A stretch of 64,000 nucleotides of DNA, from the NCBI GenBank assembly GCA_040514355.1, contig JBEVCF010000042.1, positions 32,108 through 96,107 of the forward strand, in the 5' to 3' direction. Under the pieces are notes generated by a model that did not search any database, was not told the DNA's origin, and was given only the letters and a program-made list of their open reading frames with translations. Origin of the DNA: Opacimonas sp040514355. GTDB taxonomy: Bacteria > Pseudomonadota > Gammaproteobacteria > Enterobacterales > Alteromonadaceae. Below, piece by piece: positions 27,828 through 37,083 of this stretch (position 1 is the first letter of the stretch; each line of letters begins with the position of its first letter). Both the position numbers and the translations under genes were made by a program.

Positions 27828-27870
27828 GTAACAACAATACTAAGATAAATGTTGGAAGTATAATCAGCAC

Positions 27871-28770
27871 ATGACTCACACCTCAGACCGTTCATCCACC
27901 GCGCCATTCATCATTGTCGTTATTGCTTTAATCGTTATTTTGGCAGCCGTTTTTTTATGGCCAAAACCTGAGCCAGAAGTAGCCATTCAACCCGTTCCCG
28001 TTGCGCTTCCAACACCCGTGCTTGAAACCGTCACTGAAACGCCCCCCACAGAAGTGTCTGTACCGCCTTTTGAGGAAGAGACGTTCTCTGTTGCTGAACC
28101 TATTGCCAATGCAGAAGTATCTGAATTAAGCGAAACCACAGAGGCATTTATCGCTCCTGTTGAGGTCATTGAGCCGGAGCCGACTCCACTAGATGTGTCA
28201 GACCATGCGGTCAAGCAGACTATCCTAACGCTGACAAAGGTACCCGTGCTGAGCACCCTGATTGTAAATGAAGGTATTTTGGATAAAGTTGTCGCGACGA
28301 TACTCAATACAGCTGAAGGCAAACTCTCGGCTAATAGTGCAGTAGCCATCGCCCCTAAAGCAAACTTCTCAACCTTCAAACAAGCTGGTAAGCTCTACAT
28401 TGAGCCCGCTTCTTTTACTCGTTACAACGTTTATGCTCAAACCTTTGCGGACATTGATAATGACGATATATTGGCGTTGTTAGCACAATATAAAGACCAG
28501 TTACGCGAAAAATTTTCCGAAATTGCACCACCTGATCGTAATTTTGATACCACACTCATCGACGCCATCAACGAATTACTCGATACACCGATCGTCAAAT
28601 TACCTATTGAAGTGTCAACCAATCGCGCGATGTATCAATACGCCAATCCACAATTAGAGGCTCTCAGTCCAGCACAAAAACAACTCCTGCGGATGGGACC
28701 ATACAATGTGCGCTTGGTAAAACGCAAACTTCGTGAATTACGTGGTGCCCTGAACGACCGTGCTGGATAA
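27871..28770 (+). CDS. DUF3014 domain protein, membrane anchored
   Basis: A 299-residue protein with one N-terminal helix (about 13-29), then a Pro/Glu-rich linker to about residue 105 ('PKPEPEV', 'EPEPTPLDV'), then a globular domain of DUF3014 type ('HAVKQTILTLTKVPVLSTLIVNEGILDKVVATILNTAEGK' region and 'YNVYAQTFADIDNDDILALLAQYKDQLREKFSEI'). The low-complexity linker suggests the domain is held away from the inner membrane in the periplasm. Function unknown. It overlaps the next gene by 11 bases. Confidence 0.8.
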   Translation: MTHTSDRSSTAPFIIVVIALIVILAAVFLWPKPEPEVAIQPVPVALPTPVLETVTETPPTEVSVPPFEEETFSVAEPIANAEVSELSETTEAFIAPVEVIEPEPTPLDVSDHAVKQTILTLTKVPVLSTLIVNEGILDKVVATILNTAEGKLSANSAVAIAPKANFSTFKQAGKLYIEPASFTRYNVYAQTFADIDNDDILALLAQYKDQLREKFSEIAPPDRNFDTTLIDAINELLDTPIVKLPIEVSTNRAMYQYANPQLEALSPAQKQLLRMGPYNVRLVKRKLRELRGALNDRAG

Positions 28771-29293
28771 ATTACAACAACGTATAGCGGAAACTACCGA
28801 TACTCACAACGCTGTGTTGCAATGGGATCCTCCTTTTTGCGGTGATATCCCCTTACACATTGACCACAAAGGGCAGTGGCATTATGCTGGCACACCATTT
28901 ACGCGCCAGCGCTTAGTTAATCTATTCGCCCGCATATTACGTTGTGATAATAACCAATACTTCCTCGTTACTCCTGTTGAAAAAGTGGGGATCACGGTTG
29001 CAGATGTGCCCTTGATCATCACGCAATGGAGTTGGTTAGACGATAGCGCTGAACGTTGTATTCAATGCACCACTGCGACAAACGATGTATTTTGCCTGGA
29101 TGCAGATCACCCCATGACACTACGCATCGATCCTCAACAGGCACTCCCGCTGCCCTATATTAAAGTGCGCCATAACCTCTGGGCTAAACTGCATCAAAAT
29201 GTTTATTATCAGTGGATTGAAGCAGCACAGGAACATCAAGGTAGCTTATGGCTACATTCGGGTGGTCATCGTTTCAAGCTAGGTGAATTATAA
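28760..29293 (+). CDS. DUF1285 domain protein
   Basis: A 177-residue cytoplasmic protein starting at GTG 28760, inside the end of the DUF3014 gene. The DUF1285 pattern is clear: 'FCGDIPLHIDHKGQWHYAGTPFTRQRLVNLFARILR', then 'YFLVTPVEKVGITVADVPLII'. These residues form the two-lobed fold seen in structural-genomics entries of the family, and no enzyme activity is established. The overlap with DUF3014 suggests they are expressed together. Confidence 0.85.
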   Translation: MLDKLQQRIAETTDTHNAVLQWDPPFCGDIPLHIDHKGQWHYAGTPFTRQRLVNLFARILRCDNNQYFLVTPVEKVGITVADVPLIITQWSWLDDSAERCIQCTTATNDVFCLDADHPMTLRIDPQQALPLPYIKVRHNLWAKLHQNVYYQWIEAAQEHQGSLWLHSGGHRFKLGEL

Positions 29294-29356
29294 ATTTTTG
29301 CCTTTATTGTAATTTTCGCTTACAGTATTTTTCCCTACGAAAATAAGTATAAGTCT

Positions 29357-30643
29357 ATGAAAAAGTCATTATTATTGCTTTCCCTATGTACCGCGCTAGT
29401 TTCTCAATCCACGCTAGCTGATACCTATATCCACGCAGGCAAACTCATCACAGGCCAAGATCAAAAAGTGCATGAGCAAATGACCATTATCGTGGTCGAT
29501 AACAAAATCACCGACGTGAAAAAAGGCTTTGTCAAAGGCGAGGCAGACGATACTCATATCGATTTATCCGAGCATACGGTCATGCCTGGCTTGATGGATA
29601 TGCACACGCATCTTTCATTTCAACACGGTGGGCCAAGCACTTATATGCAGCGCTTTACATGGAATGAGGCTGACTATGCGCTGACCGCTGCAAACTATGC
29701 AGAGAAGACACTTATGGCCGGCTTTACTACCGTGCGTAACCTCGGTGATGCGTATAACGAAACGGTAGCATTACGCAACGCAATCAGACAAGGCAAGCAT
29801 GTAGGTCCTCGTATTTATACAACAGCCAAGTCTATTGCGACTACAGGGGGTCATGCCGACCCGAGCAACGGTATGACCAAGCATTTGATGGGCGACCCCA
29901 CAGCCAAAGAGGGGGTCGTTAACGGTGTTGCAGAAGCACGAAAAGCCGTGCGTCAACGCTATAAAGACGGGGCAGATTTGATCAAAATCACCGCAACAGG
30001 CGGTGTATTATCAGTCGCCAAATCAGGACAAAATCCGCAGTTTATGACTGATGAGCTGGAAGCCATTGTCGAAACCGCACGAGATTACGGTATGACGGTC
30101 GCTGTTCATGCCCATGGTAAAGAGGGCATGATCCGTGCTATCAAAGCAGGCGTTGATTCTATTGAGCACGGCACATACATGGATGATGAAGTCATGGCAC
30201 TGATGAAAGAGTACGGTACCTATTACGTCCCAACGATCATCGCAGGTAATTTCGTCGCTGAAAAAGCCAAGATTGATGGGTATTTCCCCGCTATCGTACG
30301 TCCCAAAGCTGCAGCTATTGGTCCTTTAATCAAAAACACCTTCAGTCGCGCGTATAAAGCAGGGGTTAATATCGCTTTTGGTACAGACTCAGGTGTGTCT
30401 CCTCACGGTGATAATGGTGAAGAATTCCGCCATATGGTAGAGGCGGGGATGCCTATCATGGAAGCCATCCTCTCTGCCACGAAACATACAGCTGATTTAC
30501 TCGATATTGCCGATATATTAGGCAGTATTGAAGTGGGTAAACTCGCGGATATTATCGCGGTGGATGGCGACCCCCGTGAGGACGTAAACGTCATGCAGCG
30601 CGTCTCATTTGTGATGAAAGACGGCGTGGTTTATAAGCAATAA
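29357..30643 (+). CDS. Secreted amidohydrolase (Xaa-Pro dipeptidase/imidazolonepropionase-like)
   Basis: A 428-residue TIM-barrel metal hydrolase with a signal peptide (residues 1-21, ending 'STLADTY'). Binuclear-site residues of the amidohydrolase superfamily are all present: 'GLMDMHTHLSF' (HxH), Lys in 'ADLIKITATGG', 'VAVHAHGKEG', 'SIEHGTYMD' and Asp in 'FGTDSGVSPHG'. Closest relatives I recall are the exported prolidase-like members that hydrolyse dipeptides with C-terminal Pro or other residues. Exact substrate uncertain. It stands alone, with short gaps on both sides. Confidence 0.88.
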   Translation: MKKSLLLLSLCTALVSQSTLADTYIHAGKLITGQDQKVHEQMTIIVVDNKITDVKKGFVKGEADDTHIDLSEHTVMPGLMDMHTHLSFQHGGPSTYMQRFTWNEADYALTAANYAEKTLMAGFTTVRNLGDAYNETVALRNAIRQGKHVGPRIYTTAKSIATTGGHADPSNGMTKHLMGDPTAKEGVVNGVAEARKAVRQRYKDGADLIKITATGGVLSVAKSGQNPQFMTDELEAIVETARDYGMTVAVHAHGKEGMIRAIKAGVDSIEHGTYMDDEVMALMKEYGTYYVPTIIAGNFVAEKAKIDGYFPAIVRPKAAAIGPLIKNTFSRAYKAGVNIAFGTDSGVSPHGDNGEEFRHMVEAGMPIMEAILSATKHTADLLDIADILGSIEVGKLADIIAVDGDPREDVNVMQRVSFVMKDGVVYKQ

Positions 30644-30729
30644 ACCAACACAAGTTTACATCATCATGTTGCAGCTGAAATCATGCTGTACCATACCTGT
30701 TTAGCGCTTGGGGACAACAACAAAAGCAC

Positions 30730-31320
30730 ATGATTAAACAGCTGAGAAGGAAGGCCAAAGGTTGGGTAGGTTCACCTCATTTACTACCTTGGATCACACT
30801 TGCGTCGTTTTTGGAATCGATCATTGTACCCATTCCCATCGAAACTTTACTTATTCCATTATCCCAGCTTCGTCGTGACCGCATTTGGCACATTGCTACG
30901 CTAGCGACATTGGGTTGTATTTTGGGTGCATTAGTGGCTTACAGTGTGGGTTACTGGATAGTTGCCCAATTTGAAACGAACATTATCAACTGGTTTGGCG
31001 ACCCCCAAACCTATCAAACTATCATCGAGCGTATGAATGAGGAAGGATTTTGGTTTATCGTACTTGCAGGTATAGCACCGATACCACTCCAACTAGCGAT
31101 GCTTGCGGCGGGAGCGACAGCTTATCCTGTAGGATGGTTTGTGGTGGCAATCGCCATCTCACGCATATTGCGATATTTTGGGATCGCGTATTTAGTCTAT
31201 GCTTTTGGCGATCGCGCTGAAATGCTATTACGCCAATATAAAATGAAAGCAGTATTGGCATTATCCGCTATTATTATTACTATCTGGCTAACCCTGCATT
31301 TTTTGCTAACAACCACTTAA
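30730..31320 (+). CDS. YqaA family membrane protein (VTT/DedA domain)
   Basis: A 196-residue inner-membrane protein with about five hydrophobic segments. The VTT/DedA signature appears as 'FLESIIVPIPIETLLIPLSQ' and 'GAPIPLQ'-like 'AGIAPIPLQLAMLAAGA', plus 'AISRILRYFGIAYLVYAFG', typical of YqaA. DedA-related proteins contribute to lipid scrambling and membrane homeostasis, but YqaA itself is not well characterised. A weak hydrophilic N terminus precedes the first helix. Confidence 0.85.
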   Translation: MIKQLRRKAKGWVGSPHLLPWITLASFLESIIVPIPIETLLIPLSQLRRDRIWHIATLATLGCILGALVAYSVGYWIVAQFETNIINWFGDPQTYQTIIERMNEEGFWFIVLAGIAPIPLQLAMLAAGATAYPVGWFVVAIAISRILRYFGIAYLVYAFGDRAEMLLRQYKMKAVLALSAIIITIWLTLHFLLTTT

Positions 31321-31379
31321 TGCCCCAAACTAGATAAGATTCGTGGCGTTACTCATTAAAATCAAAACAAGGAATTGCT

Positions 31380-32156
31380 ATGAAACTCACAAAAGCGCTG
31401 TTATCTGCATCATTAACCGCCTGTTTATGCATAGGACAAACATGGGCTCATGAGCACGATGCGCATTCACATGCACTTGCCGATAAAGTAACAGCGGCAC
31501 AAAATGCTGAGGGACGTCCAGCCGCCGATAAGGCCCGTGATAAAAATCGCAAACCTATCCAGACACTGACATTCTTTGGCTTACAACCAGATATGAAAGT
31601 TGTCGAATTGATCCCCGGTGGTGGATGGTACACACGGCTCCTTGCACCTGTACTGGCCGAACAAGGCGAGTATTTTGCGGCCATTGGCACCTCACGCATT
31701 GAGCGCAGTTTAGTGGGGCAACCTGGTTTTGAAAATATCCAAATCACCGCCAAAGACGCGCGTCTTTCTCGTGAGCCTGGCGCGCGTTTTTATAGTCTAG
31801 AATTGGACGCATTAGGGGTCACTGACGCGGACATGGTTTTGACCTTTCGCAACTACCACAACTTTGATGACGCTGGGCGCAAGGCAATGAATGATGCTGC
31901 ATTTGCCGCACTTAAATCAGGTGGGATTTACGCCGTTGTTGACCACACAGCCCGTCACATGGAGCCGTATACACCAAGTAATCGCCGTCGTTTTGATCCG
32001 GTCAAAGCCATCAAAGAAATTCAAGCAGCCGGTTTTGAGTTAGTGGATTATTCTGACTTACACTATCGTGAAGACGATGAGCTTGAATATGAAGTAGGGG
32101 CACGCTCTGTGTCAGGTAACACCGACCGCTTCACGTTGAAATTTAAAAAGCCATAA
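31380..32156 (+). CDS. Exported methyltransferase-like protein (COG4798 type)
   Basis: A 258-residue protein with a signal peptide (about 1-23, ending 'TWAHE'), then His-rich 'HEHDAHSHAL', then 'RPAADKARDKNRKPIQTL' followed by a Rossmann methyltransferase domain. The SAM motif I appears as 'VVELIPGGGWYTRLLAPVL' and a later acidic strand as 'DADMVLTFRNYHNF'. The combination of signal peptide, 'RPAxDxARDxxRKP' and 'PGGGWYT' is what I recall for COG4798. How a SAM-dependent enzyme would work in the periplasm, where SAM is not known to be available, is unresolved. Confidence 0.82.
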   Translation: MKLTKALLSASLTACLCIGQTWAHEHDAHSHALADKVTAAQNAEGRPAADKARDKNRKPIQTLTFFGLQPDMKVVELIPGGGWYTRLLAPVLAEQGEYFAAIGTSRIERSLVGQPGFENIQITAKDARLSREPGARFYSLELDALGVTDADMVLTFRNYHNFDDAGRKAMNDAAFAALKSGGIYAVVDHTARHMEPYTPSNRRRFDPVKAIKEIQAAGFELVDYSDLHYREDDELEYEVGARSVSGNTDRFTLKFKKP

Positions 32157-32201
32157 AGCATATCTCAATCCCATTAAGGGTTGGGTGAGGCACCGATACA
32201 A

Positions 32202-32235
32202 AAAAGCCACCGCAAAGTATCTTGCAGTGGCTTTT
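32202..32235. terminator. Bidirectional terminator between the methyltransferase gene and rep
   Basis: A stem built from AAAAGCCAC plus GCAA, and TTGC plus GTGGCTTTT, with one mismatch and a six-base loop. It has A and T runs on both sides and separates convergent genes. Confidence 0.82.
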
Positions 32236-32250
32236 GTGTCTTTACCAATA

Positions 32251-34263
32251 CTACTTTTTCAAGAGATCCCGTAAATTAGCAATCCCCTTCGCCCCTATTT
32301 CCTGTTTTTCTGCCGCCGTTTTCTTCGGTTTTTGAAATTCCCATTGCACATCATCTGCTGGTAATTCATATAAGAAACGACTTGGCTCTGGCTGAATCAC
32401 CTCGCCGTATTGACGCCGCTCTCTAGCGACACTAAACGTCAACTCACGCTGGGCGCGAGTAATACCGACATACGCTAAGCGACGCTCTTCATCCACATTG
32501 TCTTCATCAATACTGGTTTGGTGTGGCAAAATCCCTTCTTCCATTCCCACCATGTAAACGTAGGGAAATTCCAAGCCTTTGGAGGCGTGCAAGGTCATTA
32601 ACTGCACTTGATTGCCCTCGGCATCATCCTCACCGCGTTCCATCATATCGCGTAAGATCAGACGATTGACGACCTCAACCAAGGTCATGGGCGCTTCACC
32701 ATTGCCCCCTTCGAGCATATCCGTGATCCATTTAAACAAGGTTGAGATATTCGCCATCGATATTTCTGCTGCCTTCGGACTGGCACTGTGCTCATAAAGC
32801 CATTCCTCGTAACCAATGGCTTTGATCATGTCGCGGATCACCGCAACCGTATCACCTCGCACCGCTTGGTCTGATAATTCCACAATCCACCGGCCAAAGT
32901 GACTCACCGCTTGATATGCCTTGCCACTTAACACGCCACTGAGATCAGGATCGACCGCAGCAGCAAACATATTAACGCGCTTTTCATTGGCAAAGTGACC
33001 GAGTTTTTCTAGGGTTGCCCGACCAATGCCTCGATTAGGGGTGTTGATGATCCGCAGCAAAGCATTGTCATCATCTTGGTTCACCAACAAGCGTAAATAC
33101 GCCATGATGTCTTTGACTTCGGTACGTCCAAAGAACGACATCCCACCGGTAATTTTGTAAGGGATGCGGTTGGACATTAACAGTTTTTCAAAGACGCGTG
33201 ACTGATGATTCCCGCGATACAAAATCGCATAGTCTTTGAATTGGGTATTGTTCATAAACTTATGCGCAATTAATTCGGCCACGACCCGTTCGCCCTCGTG
33301 TTCTTCATTCCGCGCGACAATCACGCGCAGCACTTCCCCGTAAGCAAGCTCGGAGAATAAGGTCTTATCAAAGATATGCGGGTTGTTTTGGATCAAAATA
33401 TTGGCACAGTGCAAAATACGGCGTGATGAACGATAATTTTGCTCTAATTTAATCACTCGAAGCTGAGGAAAATCCTGCTGTAAGAGTTGTAAATTCTTTG
33501 GCTGCGCCCCGCGCCACGAGTAAATCGATTGGTCATCATCGCCTACCACCGTAAACCGACTGCGCTCACCGACCAGTAACTTCACCAAATCATATTGCGA
33601 GGTGTTAGTATCTTGATACTCATCCACCAAGAGATAGCGGATTTGACGTTGGATTTTCTCGCGTACGGCTTGGTTTTGCTTTAGTAACAACGTAGGCAGT
33701 AGGATCAAATCATCAAAATCCAGCGCATTGTAGGCTTTTAAATGCGATTGGTATTGCGCGTAGTATTCCGCAAATGCTTTTTCCCCAGGGCTGTTCGCCT
33801 TACCTTTCAGCATCTCAGGTAAAATGAGATCGTTTTTCCAATTTGAAATACAGCTTTGCAGTAAACGCAATTGGTCTTTATCGCCATCATACTCAGCTTC
33901 CGTCAAATCGTGCAGCAAAGACATCGTATCTTTGTCGTCAAACAAGGAGAAGCCTGGCTTTAAACCTAGCGCAGCAACGTTACTTTTGATGATATTCAAA
34001 CCCAACGTGTGAAAGGTCGAAACTTTCAAACCACGCGCTTCTTGCTTGGTTAAACTCTGACTAACCCGCTCTTTCATCTCTCGTGCGGCTTTATTAGTAA
34101 ACGTCACCGCGGCAATATTGCGTGCAGGCACACCACACTCTCGCACTAAGTAGGCGATCTTGGTCGTAATAACACGGGTTTTGCCACTGCCAGCACCGGC
34201 AAGGACGAGGCAAGGACCGGAGATAAAATCGACGGCAGCTTGCTGAGCGGGATTCATTTTCAT
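32251..34263 (-). CDS. rep: ATP-dependent DNA helicase Rep
   Basis: Superfamily 1A 3'-5' helicase that clears proteins ahead of the replication fork. The 670-residue length and 'MKMNPAQQAAVDFISGP' start match Rep (673 in E. coli) rather than the longer UvrD. Motifs seen: I 'LAGAGSGKTRVI', Ia 'AVTFTNKAAREMKER', II 'LLVDEYQDTN', III 'VVGDDDQSIYSWRGA', IV 'LEQNYRSSRRIL', V/VI 'LMTLHASKGLEFPYV' and 'RLAYVGITRAQREL'. Monocistronic. Confidence 0.95.
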   Translation of the reverse strand: MKMNPAQQAAVDFISGPCLVLAGAGSGKTRVITTKIAYLVRECGVPARNIAAVTFTNKAAREMKERVSQSLTKQEARGLKVSTFHTLGLNIIKSNVAALGLKPGFSLFDDKDTMSLLHDLTEAEYDGDKDQLRLLQSCISNWKNDLILPEMLKGKANSPGEKAFAEYYAQYQSHLKAYNALDFDDLILLPTLLLKQNQAVREKIQRQIRYLLVDEYQDTNTSQYDLVKLLVGERSRFTVVGDDDQSIYSWRGAQPKNLQLLQQDFPQLRVIKLEQNYRSSRRILHCANILIQNNPHIFDKTLFSELAYGEVLRVIVARNEEHEGERVVAELIAHKFMNNTQFKDYAILYRGNHQSRVFEKLLMSNRIPYKITGGMSFFGRTEVKDIMAYLRLLVNQDDDNALLRIINTPNRGIGRATLEKLGHFANEKRVNMFAAAVDPDLSGVLSGKAYQAVSHFGRWIVELSDQAVRGDTVAVIRDMIKAIGYEEWLYEHSASPKAAEISMANISTLFKWITDMLEGGNGEAPMTLVEVVNRLILRDMMERGEDDAEGNQVQLMTLHASKGLEFPYVYMVGMEEGILPHQTSIDEDNVDEERRLAYVGITRAQRELTFSVARERRQYGEVIQPEPSRFLYELPADDVQWEFQKPKKTAAEKQEIGAKGIANLRDLLKK

Positions 34264-34351
34264 GGTGGTAGTTTACCCAAGGGCTTGTAGATAGACAACG
34301 CTGTGTCTGAGGTTTATTATATGTATTGTAACCGAATGATGGAGTGAAAAA

Positions 34352-34606
34352 ATGTTAGATCCACAAAAACTGGAACAGTTTGCTAAACAAATCACGGATG
34401 CGATGCCAGAGGGGATCAAATCCATCGCGCAAGAGACTGAAGACAAGGTTAAGCAAGTCATTCAGGCGCAACTGGCGCGCATGGACATCGTGACCCGAGA
34501 GGAGTTTGACGTACAAAGCCAAGTGTTACTGCGTACGCGTGAAAAGATTGCTGCACTTGAGGCTCGACTTGACGCTTTAGAGAAACCGCAAGACTCAGCT
34601 GAATAA
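34352..34606 (+). CDS. ubiK: Ubiquinone biosynthesis accessory factor UbiK
   Basis: An 84-residue BMFP-domain protein (formerly YqiC) that binds UbiJ and lipids in the soluble ubiquinone-synthesis complex. The sequence has an amphipathic N-terminal helix and a C-terminal coiled coil ('LLRTREKIAALEARLDALE'), with 'VTREEFDVQSQVL' in the middle as in E. coli UbiK. It is convergent with ubiA and overlaps it by 12 bases; the shared pathway makes this neighbour pairing informative. Confidence 0.92.
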   Translation: MLDPQKLEQFAKQITDAMPEGIKSIAQETEDKVKQVIQAQLARMDIVTREEFDVQSQVLLRTREKIAALEARLDALEKPQDSAE

Positions 34607-35458
34607 GCCAAAGTAAAATCCGAGTAGCAGTGTGAAGCCGACCCAATGGTTGGCTTTAAATGCTCTGAAACACTGCGCTTCTTCTCGTTCTTTTATAAGC
34701 CATTGATGCCACGCAAATTGCCCAGTAGCCAACACCAGCGCCACATAAAATCCCCAGCCTAAGTGCAGATCTATCCCGACGGCCAGTACCAATACTAATG
34801 TTATGATTTGTAATAAGCCGATGTACAACGTGTCGCGCTCACCGAATAAAATAGCAGTGGATTTGATCCCGACTTTTAGATCATCCGCGCGGTCGACCAT
34901 CGCATATTGCGTATCATATGCCACCGTCCAACACAGGTTTGCGACAAAGAGTTGCCAGACCCACAATGGAACGTGCTGATTGACCGCCATGCTTGCCATA
35001 GGGATCGCCATACTAAAGGCAGCGCCCAGAACCACTTGTGGTAGTTGCGTATAACGTTTCATAAAAGGATAGGTAGAAGCTAATACCAAGGCCACCAACG
35101 ACAAATAAAACGTTTGTAGATTCAGTTGCAACACCAACACCAACGCAATCACTAGTAAGCCAATAAACATACCTAGCGCTTCTTTGGTGCTGATCAAACC
35201 GCTGACCAAGGGGCGCTGATTGGTTCGACTAACATGTCCATCTACTTTGCGATCGGCAATATCATTAATCACACATCCCGCCGCGCGCATCACCATGACG
35301 CCCAGTGCAAATACCAAAAACACATCCAGCTCAGGTAAACCCAGAGACGCCAACACTAAGGCCCATAGCGTCGGCCATAACAACAAATAAATCCCAATGG
35401 GTTTGTCCATCCGCGTCACTAACCAGAACCCTTTGGCTAAACGGCTTACTTCACTCAT
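34595..35458 (-). CDS. ubiA: 4-hydroxybenzoate octaprenyltransferase
   Basis: Membrane prenyltransferase joining the polyprenyl chain to 4-hydroxybenzoate in ubiquinone synthesis. The 287 residues compare with 290 in E. coli. Asp-rich sites are 'NDIADRKVDGHVSRT' (first) and 'DTQYAMVDRADD' (second). About eight helices follow the 'TRMDKPIGIYLLLWPTLWAL' start. It is preceded by ubiC with a four-base overlap, the order used in E. coli (ubiCA). Confidence 0.96.
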   Translation of the reverse strand: MSEVSRLAKGFWLVTRMDKPIGIYLLLWPTLWALVLASLGLPELDVFLVFALGVMVMRAAGCVINDIADRKVDGHVSRTNQRPLVSGLISTKEALGMFIGLLVIALVLVLQLNLQTFYLSLVALVLASTYPFMKRYTQLPQVVLGAAFSMAIPMASMAVNQHVPLWVWQLFVANLCWTVAYDTQYAMVDRADDLKVGIKSTAILFGERDTLYIGLLQIITLVLVLAVGIDLHLGWGFYVALVLATGQFAWHQWLIKEREEAQCFRAFKANHWVGFTLLLGFYFGLFS

Positions 35459-36066
35459 TGGGGTAAATCCTTTTGGTTATAGGCTGGACTGTCAGGCAGA
35501 AACATTTCAGTGACCATGATTAGGTGTTCCAAAAAAACAAACACCGAGCGGCGCCCGAATAATGGATGCTGTGCTTTAAAAGCGCGACAAAATGGATGCT
35601 CGACAGGGAGTTTGGTACATTGAAACGGTTGGCGTTTAAACCGCGGATCGTTAAATAAAATTTTACCCAAAGGTTGATTACCAAGAGCGGCAAATTCATT
35701 ATCACACAGTGCTTGAGGTAAGATTGAACGCGCCCAAACCCAAGGCGTATCATCGTCTAGTAATAACACTTGTCGAATTTGAGCTGTTGATATGGTTGCC
35801 GGTGACGCTGAAGCACACACTAACACCTGCGTTGCATTGAGTTGCGTCTGTTCATGACTAAATAAGGGCGCAATACCTTCGGATTGTACCTTTACAGAAA
35901 ACGCTGACGTATGAGCTTGTAAACGCTCAGTCAGTGACTCGATATCGACCAACCAATGCCATGTATGTTCCGGCACAGCTTCGGTAAATTCTGTTGCATC
36001 CACCCACAACAGATCTGCAAACATCGTTTGCGCATCCAATTGTTCAATGGTTAATGGTGTGGGCAT
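35455..36066 (-). CDS. ubiC: Chorismate pyruvate-lyase
   Basis: Removes pyruvate from chorismate to give 4-hydroxybenzoate, the precursor used by UbiA. The 203-residue protein has the family C-terminal pattern 'LFGRRSVFVFLEHLIMVTEMFLPDSPAY', containing the catalytic/binding Arg and Glu region, and 'WVWARSILPQAL' in the middle. It overlaps ubiA by four bases. It is somewhat longer than the 165 residues of E. coli, with a longer N terminus. Confidence 0.9.
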   Translation of the reverse strand: MPTPLTIEQLDAQTMFADLLWVDATEFTEAVPEHTWHWLVDIESLTERLQAHTSAFSVKVQSEGIAPLFSHEQTQLNATQVLVCASASPATISTAQIRQVLLLDDDTPWVWARSILPQALCDNEFAALGNQPLGKILFNDPRFKRQPFQCTKLPVEHPFCRAFKAQHPLFGRRSVFVFLEHLIMVTEMFLPDSPAYNQKDLPQ

Positions 36067-36196
36067 AGTGAATACATACTACTGGTAAGTTAATTTTCAG
36101 ATTTTACCTTATATGCGAATACAGATAAAAAGCTATTTTAATTTTGGCTATGATTTTTACCCAAGCGCTGTATCACTTAATAGTGACCTCTGAAAA

Positions 36197-37078
36197 CTAT
36201 TTTGTTGGTAATTTATTCGATAATTGGTGAAGCAGCAGTGCCAATAAACAACCGATGATCAAACCGGATAAATACGCTTCGTTGGCCATGGATACAAATA
36301 ACACATCGACAAAACCAATTAACAACCAGACCAACATGAAGCCTATCAGTTGGGGTTGTAAGTACATACCCCATTGTGGACGCAACCAGCCTATAAACCA
36401 TACGAATCCAAACAAGCCATACACCACCCCCGACATACCACCAAAATTTGGTCCTGTCGCTAATAGCTGTGTGACATGAGCACCAATGGCCGTGATCAAA
36501 AAAATCGCAATGAGCATCAGTTTGCCTAATTGTTTCTCAATCATGGTCCCGAGTATCCACCACCAAAGTAGATTAAAAATGATATGCAACGCAGAAAAAT
36601 GTAAGAATGCAGGCGTCACCAAACGCCACCATTCATGGGTCGTGGACAACTCCGCCAGTGGGGCAATGAAAAAATGCGCACCCACCCACAAACTCATACT
36701 TGGAAAAATGTTGTAAACTAAAAAAATCAGAACGTTGAACAAAAGGATCCCTGACGTCCACCAATTGTCTCTTGCGGTTTGCACCAAATCGTGTTGACCC
36801 CAATCCGTTTTACGGCGTTTGGGCCTAACCTGACTTTTCGGTGTGCTCGGAGAGGGGTTATCCCAGCTAGCCGCTTGATATTTTGGGTCTGAGGGGTGTT
36901 CGATAAAGGCTCGAATGTGCGTTTGTGCTTTTTCAATATCCGAGTCATGCTGCACAGCAAGCCAAAATGAACCATCTTGCTCATCTTCTTGTACGATGCA
37001 TTCGATACCCTGGGTTAACAAGAAATCCATCAGCATGTAAGCAGGTCTGGCTTGTTGAAAGTGCACCAATTTATGCAT
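36197..37078 (-). CDS. glpG: GlpG-like rhomboid protein with the catalytic His position changed to Tyr
   Basis: A 293-residue intramembrane protein. It has an N-terminal cytoplasmic domain (about 1-85) and six helices. The Ser of the GxSG motif is Ser216 in 'GGMSGVVYGLFGF', and the oxyanion residues His165 and Asn169 are present in 'HIIFNLLWWWILG'. However, the position of the general base is Tyr269: 'SMANEAYLSGL' aligns with 'SMANGAHIAGL' (His254) in E. coli GlpG. As written, the Ser-His dyad is incomplete and the protein would be a pseudoprotease; a single base (TAT from CAT) would explain it. It follows glpE by five bases in the kbl-tdh-glpE-glpG operon. Confidence 0.9.
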   Translation of the reverse strand: MHKLVHFQQARPAYMLMDFLLTQGIECIVQEDEQDGSFWLAVQHDSDIEKAQTHIRAFIEHPSDPKYQAASWDNPSPSTPKSQVRPKRRKTDWGQHDLVQTARDNWWTSGILLFNVLIFLVYNIFPSMSLWVGAHFFIAPLAELSTTHEWWRLVTPAFLHFSALHIIFNLLWWWILGTMIEKQLGKLMLIAIFLITAIGAHVTQLLATGPNFGGMSGVVYGLFGFVWFIGWLRPQWGMYLQPQLIGFMLVWLLIGFVDVLFVSMANEAYLSGLIIGCLLALLLHQLSNKLPTK

Positions 37079-37083
37079 CGAAT

